Positions 33,562 through 40,823 of a stretch of DNA of 40,823 nt are shown in pieces. A program made the position numbers and the translations under genes. The notes beneath the pieces are model-generated. The model was not told the origin of the DNA and did not search any database. It saw only the letters and a list, made by a program, of their open reading frames with translations. The stretch is taken from positions 1 through 40,823 of the forward strand of contig LJUH01000005.1 of assembly GCA_001303765.1 (NCBI GenBank). Direction: 5' to 3'. Position 1 is the first letter of the stretch; every line of letters starts with the position of its first letter. Source of the stretch: Chlamydiae bacterium SM23_39. Its GTDB lineage: Bacteria; Chlamydiota; Chlamydiia; Chlamydiales; SM23-39.

Positions 33562-36284
33562 CTTATTGCAACCTCTTTTAAAGAATCAGCATCTTTTAAT
33601 TTTTCAAAAAACTTATCTTTATCTAATAAAGAAGTATAATGCTCAACAATAGCCTTATCAAACATAGAAGAAGATTTATTTAAAATCATTAAAAGATCTG
33701 AAAGAGAAGGAAGAGTATATTTTTCATTTATCTTGGAATAAGCTTTTTTCCTCTCTATCCATGGAATATTTTCTATCAAAGGATAAATTTTTACAAAAAT
33801 TTTAGGATCACAATTTTGTTCTAATGTTTCAATAGCATCAGCATGGATTTTTTCATTTTTACTATGAAGAGAATGTACTAACAGATCACAATCTTCCAAA
33901 GATCTAGAAGCTCCTAAAAGATGAATAATAAAATCTATATTTGCTTGAAATCCATTTAAAAGAGCTTTTTTTAAAAAAATAAGATCATAATAAGGATATC
34001 TATTTTGTATTAGATGCCCAGAAAAAAAATAAAAATAAGCTCTTTTTATCTCAACTTCTATAATATCTTTTAATTCTTTTTTTAATTTAACAAGAGATAT
34101 TCTTCCTAAAACCTTACTAGCTAAAATACGACAACAATAATTTAAAGAAACATCTTTAAGAATATCCATCAAAATATCTACAACTTTTTTCCCCATGTTA
34201 ATAATAACAAATTCAACATCTCTTTTCTCACTAGGTCTAAAATGAGAAGCAGCAAGTATAATCTCTTTTACAGAAAAAGGATCCGATATCTTATAAAGAG
34301 CATTTAAACAAAATGTTCTTATTTTATTATCAGGTGTTTTTTTCATAACCTCTATAATTTTTAAAGAATAACTAGAAAAATCTTTTTCAGATAAATTCGA
34401 GATAGCTTCAGCAGCTTTTTTCTTAATCTTTAAATTTTCATGATCTAATAATTTTATAATCTCATCAAAAGATTCTCGATCATCGCTTAATATATCTATT
34501 CCCATACAAATTCTATCTTCATCTTTATCTTTTAATAATCGATAAGCTTCTCTTTTTGCTAACTCTCTTTCTCTAATAGAAAAAGAATTTCTTAATGAAA
34601 AAATAGCTATTGCTTTTAAAAAAAGATCTTTATTTGTAATATCTTTTTTTGTTTTTTCTATTTGTAAATATCCTCTTTTTGCTAAATATAAATTACACCA
34701 TTTATTTAAGATTTCAGAAGAATATTTTTCCCACTTTTTTACCATATCTATTATTAATTTTTCATTCGATAAAAAACTTTTATCCAACAATTTTAAAAAA
34801 ATAATTTTTCCATCAATAGATAATTTTTCTGCAGAATAAATAAATTTATAATCTATCTTTTTATTTTTATATTTCAATAGCAACTCAAATGCTAAGAATT
34901 TTGTAACTTCACATTCTTTATTTAAAACATCTTCTATATCTTGAAAAATCTCTTTTTTTTCTTTTCTATTTAAAGAATTTATCCAATCAATACATTTTCT
35001 TTCAAAATGGATTACATTTTCTTTTAAATTTCTTAAAATAGCCTTTGGATAAAAATATTTTACTATTATTGATATTACAAAAAAAGAAATAGATAAAATA
35101 AATCCTAAAATTAAACTATAAGAACTTAAGAATATTAAAAAAAGAGAACTAACAAATAATCCTATAGGTTCAAATAAAAAATCATTTACTATTCTTAAAA
35201 TTTTTCTTATTTTAGGTGGAACTGCATTGATTAAAATATTAAAATTATTATCCTCTATTGTATCTAATATGCCATCTATTGAAAATATCGCTAATATTAC
35301 AATAAACATAGAGATATTTATCATCCACCTAGAATATAAAAATAAAAAAACTAATGTTGGAATTATAACAATATTACTTATCCTAAACCTTTTAACAAGT
35401 CTTCCATAAAAAAACATCCCTATCAAAATATTTATAAATGAAATTATCAAATTACATTTACCTAAAAATTTTGGTATAACATCTATGCTAACAGAAGTAG
35501 AAGAAATAATTATTTCTTCTAAAGATTTCATATAACTAAATTCAGTCGTTGTTATTAAAAGCTGCACTATTAAACTCATTATAACCAAAAAAATAGAAAA
35601 TTTTGATTTATAAAAATTTCTAATAATAGATAAAATACCTCTTTTCCCCTTGGAAAAAAATCCTTCTACAATATCATCTTCAATATCTATCACTTTTTTA
35701 TTTATCTGATAGGTCTCTATTAAAGCAAAAAAAAGTAAAATAGCAGATAAAATAAACAAGGGAGAGGCTCCTATTCTTTCATAAAAAATAGTTATCAACC
35801 CCCCTGCTAACATACACCCAACAAAAAAAGATGTATTATAAAGGCCATATATCCTTTTAGCATCTTGAAGATCATGATATTGATCTAAAAAATTCCAATA
35901 AGTAGTTATCAAAGAAGCTAATATTACATAAGAAAATATCTGCAAAAAAAACCAACACCAAATAGATGGTGATTTAACTAAAATAATAGAAAAGATCACA
36001 TAAAATATAGCTGATATATACGTTGTTCTAAAAAAAACTTTGTAAGTAGTTGAAATTCTAATTAGATATATTAAAAAGCTAGCTGCAAACATTAAAACTA
36101 TTGCTGTCATCATATAAACAGCTGGCAAATGAACAGCTCCCACATTTTTTACAAATAAACTTATAGATAAAATCTCTCCAATAGAACTACTGCATGCCCA
36201 AAAAATAGTAAGTCTTATAAAACGAAAGACAGTTTTTTTTTCATCGGGAAAAATTCCAAAAGTACGATGCAAAAAATCTATCAT
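33558..36284 (-). CDS. ATP/ADP-carrier-like (TLC/MFS-fold) membrane protein with HEAT-type repeats
   Basis: A 908-residue protein. Residues 1-430 hold about 12 membrane helices. The opening FGIFPDEKKTVFRFIRL and the LP..YMM turn match the nucleotide-transporter (NTT/Npt) superfamily layout. Residues 440-900 are soluble and helical with HEAT-like units (for example DHENLKIKKKAAEAISNLSE and KIRTFCLNALYKISDP). Npt proteins of chlamydiae exchange host ATP or nucleotides; those lack the HEAT tail, so substrate transport is not assured here. The following gene encodes a cNMP-binding domain overlapping by 4 bp; together they would match a TLC-HEAT-cNMP architecture split in two. Divergent from trxB. 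Confidence 0.82.
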   Translation of the reverse strand: MIDFLHRTFGIFPDEKKTVFRFIRLTIFWACSSSIGEILSISLFVKNVGAVHLPAVYMMTAIVLMFAASFLIYLIRISTTYKVFFRTTYISAIFYVIFSIILVKSPSIWCWFFLQIFSYVILASLITTYWNFLDQYHDLQDAKRIYGLYNTSFFVGCMLAGGLITIFYERIGASPLFILSAILLFFALIETYQINKKVIDIEDDIVEGFFSKGKRGILSIIRNFYKSKFSIFLVIMSLIVQLLITTTEFSYMKSLEEIIISSTSVSIDVIPKFLGKCNLIISFINILIGMFFYGRLVKRFRISNIVIIPTLVFLFLYSRWMINISMFIVILAIFSIDGILDTIEDNNFNILINAVPPKIRKILRIVNDFLFEPIGLFVSSLFLIFLSSYSLILGFILSISFFVISIIVKYFYPKAILRNLKENVIHFERKCIDWINSLNRKEKKEIFQDIEDVLNKECEVTKFLAFELLLKYKNKKIDYKFIYSAEKLSIDGKIIFLKLLDKSFLSNEKLIIDMVKKWEKYSSEILNKWCNLYLAKRGYLQIEKTKKDITNKDLFLKAIAIFSLRNSFSIRERELAKREAYRLLKDKDEDRICMGIDILSDDRESFDEIIKLLDHENLKIKKKAAEAISNLSEKDFSSYSLKIIEVMKKTPDNKIRTFCLNALYKISDPFSVKEIILAASHFRPSEKRDVEFVIINMGKKVVDILMDILKDVSLNYCCRILASKVLGRISLVKLKKELKDIIEVEIKRAYFYFFSGHLIQNRYPYYDLIFLKKALLNGFQANIDFIIHLLGASRSLEDCDLLVHSLHSKNEKIHADAIETLEQNCDPKIFVKIYPLIENIPWIERKKAYSKINEKYTLPSLSDLLMILNKSSSMFDKAIVEHYTSLLDKDKFFEKLKDADSLKEVAIR

Positions 36285-36402
36285 TCCATAAAATTTGTTT
36301 TAATTTTTTAATAAAATATATATTTTTACAACTTTTTCGATTATTTTCTATAAAATTTTAATTAAAAAATAATTTACCAAAAGATATATTAAAAATAATA
36401 TT

Positions 36403-37347
36403 ATGAAAAAAACAAAATTAGTGATTATTGGATCGGGTCCTGCAGGATATACAGCTTCCATATATACCAGCAGATCTAACATTCAAACCATTTTAGTAGA
36501 AGGTTTTAAGTCAGGTCCAATAGGAGGACAATTAATGACTACAACTCTTGTAGAAAATTTCCCAGGATTCCAAGATGGAATTATGGGACCTGTTCTTATG
36601 GCAAACATGAAAAAACAAGCTTTAAAATTTAATACTGAAGCTATAGAAGATGATGTTATCTCTTTAAACTTATCCTCTCATCCCTATATTGTAAATCTAT
36701 CAAAAGATAAAATAGAAACTAAAGCTATAATCATTGCTACTGGTTCAATTGCAAGAAAGCTCGATATTGAAGGAACAGAAAAATTTTGGCAGAAGGGTGT
36801 CTCCACCTGTGCTGTTTGTGATGGAGCATCTTATCTCTTCCGAAATCAAGATATCTTTGTAATAGGAGGAGGTGACAGTGCTATGGAAGAAGCTTTATTT
36901 TTAACTAAATTTGCATCTAAAGTACATATAGTTCATAGAAGAGATACTTTTAAAGCTTCAAAAATATTAGCTGAAAGAGTTATGAAAAACAAAAAAATAG
37001 ATATCTTTTGGAATACCGAACTTATAAAAATTTTAGGAGATGATTTTGTAAAAGAATTAACACTAAAAAATAATAAAACAAATAAAGAATTTAATATGAA
37101 AGCAAGAGGTGTTTTCTTTGCTATAGGACATATCCCCAACACAAAATTTTTAGAAGGACAGCTACCATTAGATTCTAATGGCTGCATTATAACAGAAAAA
37201 AAAAGTTCTAAAACTGAAAAAGAAGGAGTTTTTGCAGCAGGAGATGTCTCTGATCCTATTTATAAACAAGCAATAGTAGCTGCAGGATATGGATGTATAG
37301 CTGCTATAGATGCTGAAAGGTGGCTTTCAAAAAAAGGATATATATGA
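36403..37347 (+). CDS. trxB: thioredoxin reductase
   Basis: FAD enzyme that passes electrons from NADPH to thioredoxin (cytosol). FAD loop GSGPAGYTASIYTSR (10-24), redox pair CAVC (Cys136, Cys139) in STCAVCDGA, NADPH loop GGGDSAMEEA, and a C-terminal FAD motif GVFAAGDVSD. Length 314 is typical. The stop overlaps the next ATG in ATGA. trxB near acpS also occurs, from memory, in Chlamydia trachomatis. Confidence 0.97.
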   Translation: MKKTKLVIIGSGPAGYTASIYTSRSNIQTILVEGFKSGPIGGQLMTTTLVENFPGFQDGIMGPVLMANMKKQALKFNTEAIEDDVISLNLSSHPYIVNLSKDKIETKAIIIATGSIARKLDIEGTEKFWQKGVSTCAVCDGASYLFRNQDIFVIGGGDSAMEEALFLTKFASKVHIVHRRDTFKASKILAERVMKNKKIDIFWNTELIKILGDDFVKELTLKNNKTNKEFNMKARGVFFAIGHIPNTKFLEGQLPLDSNGCIITEKKSSKTEKEGVFAAGDVSDPIYKQAIVAAGYGCIAAIDAERWLSKKGYI

Positions 37348-38153
37348 AAAGATACCTTTTCATAACCTCTATATTAATTTTTTCCTGTTCTTTTACATTA
37401 GAAAAAAAACCTTGGTTTGGTAATGTTTATGAATTATCTCTTTTAAGTAAATATGAATATTTTTATTTCTCTTCAGTAGATTCAGCAACAAAACCATTAA
37501 AAAAAACCAATCATAATAATAAATTACATTTTAACCTATCTTTTCCCTTCTCTTCACAAATAAGCATAGATTCAGATTTAGAACTTATAAATAGTCCAAG
37601 ACAATCTTTTAATATCAACTATGTAGGAACCCAATTGCGATATTTAATATTTGATGATATCACAGGAGATATTGTAAGTTTTGTAACTTCAACTAATCTA
37701 AAAATATCTCCTAAAAAAAGTGTTGAAGATATTAGTTGTTATTCCATGGGAGAGGTAACATTTGAAGGTAATATTTCTTTAGGTAAAGAATTTTTAAAAA
37801 AAGAATTTTGGGTTTATAGGATATGGGCTTTTAGTGCCTTATCAATTGCAAACAGAGGTTCTCCAGCTATCTCTTTAACTCTCTCAATGGATGGAAATTT
37901 TTATGATGATTATATCTGTGCCTGTCAATTAGATTTTAAGCACGGATACGGTAAAAAAACAAAAATAAATATAAAACATTTTAAAGGCTATGGAAGGTTA
38001 AGAGAAAAAAGTGTAGATCTATCTTTTAAATTTGGGAAAAAATTTAAAAGAGGATTTATATTTTTAGAATATAAAAGACGTATTCTAGCTCATATCTGTC
38101 CTAAAAAAGTAAATAGTTTTATTATAAAATCAATAATTTCATTCTCTTTTTAA
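37344..38153 (+). CDS. exported protein, putative outer-membrane beta-barrel
   Basis: A 269-residue protein, not recognised. Residues 1-16 are a signal peptide (KRYLFITSILIFSC); Cys16 follows Ile-Phe-Ser, an acceptable lipobox, so it may be a lipoprotein. The rest alternates polar and hydrophobic residues in short strands (LHFNLSFPFSSQISIDSDLEL, IKHFKGYGRL, VDLSFKFG, FIFLEYKRRI) and ends SIISFSF with a terminal Phe, the common end of beta-barrel proteins of the outer membrane. Barrel and lipidation are alternatives to be weighed. The ATG at 37344 overlaps the trxB stop; an earlier in-frame ATG at 37320 would precede the signal peptide and is less likely. Confidence 0.75.
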   Translation: MKRYLFITSILIFSCSFTLEKKPWFGNVYELSLLSKYEYFYFSSVDSATKPLKKTNHNNKLHFNLSFPFSSQISIDSDLELINSPRQSFNINYVGTQLRYLIFDDITGDIVSFVTSTNLKISPKKSVEDISCYSMGEVTFEGNISLGKEFLKKEFWVYRIWAFSALSIANRGSPAISLTLSMDGNFYDDYICACQLDFKHGYGKKTKINIKHFKGYGRLREKSVDLSFKFGKKFKRGFIFLEYKRRILAHICPKKVNSFIIKSIISFSF

Positions 38154-38158
38154 GGAGG
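38152..38158 (+). promoter_or_regulatory. strong Shine-Dalgarno site
   Basis: AAGGAGG overlapping the stop codon of the upstream gene, six bases before the ATG at 38165. It fixes the start and shows the two genes are translated from one message. Confidence 0.8.
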
Positions 38159-38164
38159 TTATTT

Positions 38165-38515
38165 ATGGAAGAGATACCAAAAAGTTTTTCTCTACCCCCT
38201 GGACAAGAAGTTAGCAAATATTTTTTAAATCTGTTAATAGAATTTAAAAAAGAAATTGAAAATACTAAAGATATAGATCTTTTAAAAATAGAAATGGCAA
38301 AATTTTTAAATGCAATAAAAGAGTTGTACTTTGAAAAATCTAAAAAAGATATCTATAAAAAAGAAGAATCAACTAAAATAATTTCTAAAATATGGTCTGA
38401 ATTTAAAAGGTATATAGATTTTTTAGAAAAAAAAGAAAAAACAAATAATATTCAAGATCTTTTAGACTCATTGGATGAATTAAAAAAAATGATAAAAGAT
38501 AAAAAAATAATTTAA
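38165..38515 (+). CDS. small helical cytosolic protein, unknown function
   Basis: A 116-residue, Lys/Glu-rich protein predicted to be almost all helix with coiled-coil character (about 25-60 and 75-112). The N-terminus, KSFSLPPGQEVSKYF, is the only non-helical part. No signal peptide and no recognised domain. Third gene of a trxB-led operon with a very strong ribosome site, so probably well expressed. It overlaps the convergent acpS by 4 bp. It could be a chaperone-like or small structural protein, but nothing proves this. Confidence 0.75.
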   Translation: MEEIPKSFSLPPGQEVSKYFLNLLIEFKKEIENTKDIDLLKIEMAKFLNAIKELYFEKSKKDIYKKEESTKIISKIWSEFKRYIDFLEKKEKTNNIQDLLDSLDELKKMIKDKKII

Positions 38516-38883
38516 TTCAAAAGTATAGCTACAGCCATAGCAAATTTTTTGCTATGGCTAATAGATATTAAAATTTTAGGATTTTTAAAATTTTTTTTTA
38601 TCTTTTTTGAAAAAGAGACAAAAGGTCTTCCATTTTTTTCATTTAATATCTCTATATCAGTAAAAGATATTTTTTTACCAAAACCTATACCTAAAGCCTT
38701 GACTACTGCTTCCTTTGCGCTAAACTTACCTGCAAAATGAATTATAAAATTTTTATATCTAAAACAATATTTTATCTCTTCTTCAGTAAATATTTTTTTT
38801 AAAAAAGCAATCTTATATCTTTCATAAGCTTTTTTAAATCTATCTATCTCTAATATATCATTACCTAATCCTATACTACTCAT
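38512..38883 (-). CDS. acpS: holo-[acyl-carrier-protein] synthase
   Basis: Transfers 4'-phosphopantetheine from CoA to acyl carrier protein, needed for fatty-acid synthesis (cytosol). Metal-binding Asp9 in IGLGNDILEIDRF and Glu58 in AGKFSAKEAVVKALG match the family positions. ISISHSKKFAMAVA closes the fold. Length 123 is normal. Earlier in-frame Met codons (up to 38910) would overlap the upstream gene further; the ATG at 38883 gives the family-typical start and an 8-bp overlap with the PIN-TRAM gene. Confidence 0.94.
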   Translation of the reverse strand: MSSIGLGNDILEIDRFKKAYERYKIAFLKKIFTEEEIKYCFRYKNFIIHFAGKFSAKEAVVKALGIGFGKKISFTDIEILNEKNGRPFVSFSKKIKKNFKNPKILISISHSKKFAMAVAILLN

Positions 38884-39925
38884 GTTTTTCTTCTTCGACA
38901 TCATAGGCATTACAAAATATCATCCTTCCAGAAGTAGTGCTCTTTTCTGAAAGAACTTGAACATCTATAAGTTGACCTATATAATCTCCTCCCCCATTTA
39001 CTACCACCATTGTTCCATCATCTAGATATCCTATCCCTTGATTTGGTTCTTTTCCATATCTCTGAATTTTTATTTTTAAAACTTCTCCTGCTTGCATATG
39101 TGGTTTTAAAGATTTAGAAAGAAAATGCATATTTATAAGTTTAACACCTTCTATTGTCTCCATTCTTAATTTACTAGCATCAGCTGTTAATATATTTGCA
39201 TCTAAAAGTTTTGCTAACCTCGTTAATTTACTAAATATATCTTTAACATCAGGAAAATCCGTATCATTATATCTAACATTTAATGAAGGGATCTCTTCTA
39301 ATTTTTTTAAAGTATCTAAACTAAGTTTTGCTCTTGACTTATTTAATTCATCTTTAGCCTCTGCTTGAATATATAACTCCTTTATTACAAATCTTGGTAT
39401 TATAAGAGATTGATCTAAAAGTCCTGAGATAGCTAAATCGATAATTCTAGAATCAGCAAGAGCGGATATATCTAACAAAATATCTTTTTTCTTGTGCGCT
39501 GTAGGAGTAAATCTTATAAATGGAATACTTACATATAACTCATCCGATGATCTAAGAGTCATAATTGTTCCTAAATATATTCCAAATAAAAATATTGCTA
39601 TTTGTATAATTTCTAGAATTTGAGGATGTAATAAAAAAGAAGCTGCACTTATATCTAATATTGTATTTAATACGATAACAAGTCCTTTTCCCATCAAATA
39701 TCCAATAAATATCCCTACAATAACAATATTAAAAGCACGCAAGTTAAATCTTTTAAAAAAATTATCAAAAAGTATTAATAACATACTAAAGAGTAATCCT
39801 ATCCCTACTCCTGTTAAAACATGAATCCCAAAGATTCCTCCTTTAGCAGAAATCATATAGGTAGTCATAAAAAATACACTAAGTATTAAAAAAAATATTC
39901 TTGTAAAAGCTAATCCTACATTCAT
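38876..39925 (-). CDS. PIN-TRAM membrane protein (YacL-like)
   Basis: A 349-residue protein: four N-terminal membrane helices (about 7-26, 33-53, 65-90, 103-123), then a PIN nuclease-type domain (about 148-265) with acidic residues in LLDISALADSR (Asp152) and ILTADASKLRM (Asp249), then a TRAM RNA-binding domain from about 277. Bacillus YacL and its relatives have the same order. The role is presumed RNA-related at the membrane; not established. It overlaps acpS by 8 bp, so the two are co-translated. ATG at 39925. Confidence 0.88.
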   Translation of the reverse strand: MNVGLAFTRIFFLILSVFFMTTYMISAKGGIFGIHVLTGVGIGLLFSMLLILFDNFFKRFNLRAFNIVIVGIFIGYLMGKGLVIVLNTILDISAASFLLHPQILEIIQIAIFLFGIYLGTIMTLRSSDELYVSIPFIRFTPTAHKKKDILLDISALADSRIIDLAISGLLDQSLIIPRFVIKELYIQAEAKDELNKSRAKLSLDTLKKLEEIPSLNVRYNDTDFPDVKDIFSKLTRLAKLLDANILTADASKLRMETIEGVKLINMHFLSKSLKPHMQAGEVLKIKIQRYGKEPNQGIGYLDDGTMVVVNGGGDYIGQLIDVQVLSEKSTTSGRMIFCNAYDVEEEKHE

Positions 39926-40062
39926 ATAAACTCCATGATTAGTTTAAAAAAGAATATATAACTATTTTATTTTTGTCGATAAATTAAGAAATTATTCATA
40001 AAAAATAATTTTTAAATTTCAATTACTTAAAAAAAGTTAAAATTTTTTAATGAATTTACTTT

Positions 40063-40823
40063 TTATTCAGAAAAAAACAAAGGAATAATTTCCATATTCC
40101 CATGATAGCGATAGGCTTTCATGACAAATTTAATTTTTTCTATTTCACCATCTTTATTATAAATAATTTCAATATTTTTCATCCAGAAAGATAAAATTTT
40201 TTTATCCAGTTTTTCATTTTCAAAATAATCCCACTTAGTTTTTTTGATATACACATATATTTTTTTCAATCTTGGTAAATATGATATCATTATTCCGTAT
40301 AAAGTACTTATAATACACCCAAAAAATTGACTCATATTGTCACAAGGAAGATAATCTTCTCTAATGTATAAACTTTTGATAGCATTATTTCTTTCAACTC
40401 GAGACAAAAAAATATTATCACAACTATAAAGTTCCCCCTGTCCCTTAACTGTACCAGTATTTATCATTCCTAATGTTTCTAAATTCTTCCAATTAACTGA
40501 TTTTAAAATGTCATAATAACTAAAATCCTCATCACAACTAACATCCTCATCAGACGAACTCCCAATATCTAATGAATAACTACAATCCTCATAATACGAC
40601 CTATCCTCATGATACAAACTACCATTGGCTATGAAAAAAAATCTTGTTACTTCTTGAAAACATTTTTTAAAAAGTTTTTTTTCCTTTTCGAGAAATAGTT
40701 CTTTGTTCTTATAAAGCTTAATCTGTTTTTCACGATCTGAATAATATTCTTCAAAATGAAAAAACACTCTATAACCTGTATTAGCAATTTTTTTTAAGTC
40801 ATTAAATTTTCTAATATGAATAC
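40063..40823 (-). CDS. unrecognised protein with acidic Tyr-rich repeats, 5' end outside window
   Basis: The minus-strand frame is open from the right edge of the window to a stop at 40063, so the gene is incomplete. A GTG at 40767 is the only in-window start candidate, but the frame upstream (ending IANTGYRVFFHFEEYY) reads like protein, so the true start is probably outside. At least 253 residues. Near the middle is a run of short repeats of the form x-Glu-Asp-x-Ser-Tyr (HEDRSY, YEDCSY, DEDVSC, DEDFSY). The C-terminal half is globular in look, Lys/Ile/Tyr-rich. No known domain was seen, and no signal peptide can be judged. Confidence 0.65.
   Translation of the reverse strand, partial: IHIRKFNDLKKIANTGYRVFFHFEEYYSDREKQIKLYKNKELFLEKEKKLFKKCFQEVTRFFFIANGSLYHEDRSYYEDCSYSLDIGSSSDEDVSCDEDFSYYDILKSVNWKNLETLGMINTGTVKGQGELYSCDNIFLSRVERNNAIKSLYIREDYLPCDNMSQFFGCIISTLYGIMISYLPRLKKIYVYIKKTKWDYFENEKLDKKILSFWMKNIEIIYNKDGEIEKIKFVMKAYRYHGNMEIIPLFFSE

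Overview
The window comes from a very AT-rich member of the phylum Chlamydiota. The strongest sign is the 16S rRNA gene. Its 5' end carries the chlamydial signature GTGGATGAGGCAT (minus strand, near 5014-5026), and near 4721-4737 it differs from the classical chlamydial reverse-signature site at one base. Protein content agrees: a tandem-duplicated UvrA of 1753 residues, pknD followed directly by valS, nusB overlapping murB, and the cdaA-ybbR-lpxL block are, from memory, chlamydial arrangements. Several features argue against a typical Chlamydiaceae species: an alanine racemase gene, tRNA-Ile and tRNA-Ala in the rRNA spacer, and extreme AT richness. An environmental or host-associated lineage outside Chlamydiaceae is the best inference.

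Layout. Bases 1-5190 hold a complete rRNA operon on the minus strand: promoter candidate, leader hairpin, boxA, 16S, tRNA-Ile(GAT), tRNA-Ala(TGC), 23S, 5S, with complementary processing stems around 16S and 23S. Bases 5.2-10.1 kb hold a small secreted protein, a membrane protein, the overlapping nusB-murB-folC cluster, a DnaQ-like exonuclease and a candidate inclusion membrane (Inc) protein. Bases 10.2-14.1 kb hold an envelope and signalling operon: c-di-AMP cyclase, its YbbR partner, a WaaG-like glycosyltransferase and a lipid A acyltransferase, ending in a frameshifted, truncated rsmE remnant. Bases 14.1-22.6 kb hold pyruvate kinase, the double UvrA, a small membrane protein and trpS.

Bases 22.6-25.5 kb are the most interesting stretch. 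A RING-finger protein with its own promoter and terminator is followed by alanine racemase, and then by a protein with nuclear-localisation-like basic patches and a predicted papain-like (C39-type) Cys-His-Asp domain. The two unusual proteins look like host-directed effectors. pknD and valS follow (25.6-31.1 kb).

Bases 31.1-33.13 kb form a disturbed zone: a broken IS982-type transposase end, inverted repeats, an AAA/DUF4143 ATPase that looks less AT-biased than its neighbours, and a short second copy of the valS 3' end. Bases 33.1-40.8 kb return to ordinary genes: a cNMP-binding protein overlapping a nucleotide-transporter-like membrane protein with HEAT-type repeats, trxB, a putative outer-membrane protein, a small helical protein, acpS, a PIN-TRAM membrane protein, and an unrecognised gene with acidic Tyr-rich repeats that runs off the right edge.

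All functional calls come from reading motifs by eye. No database search, structure prediction or alignment was run.
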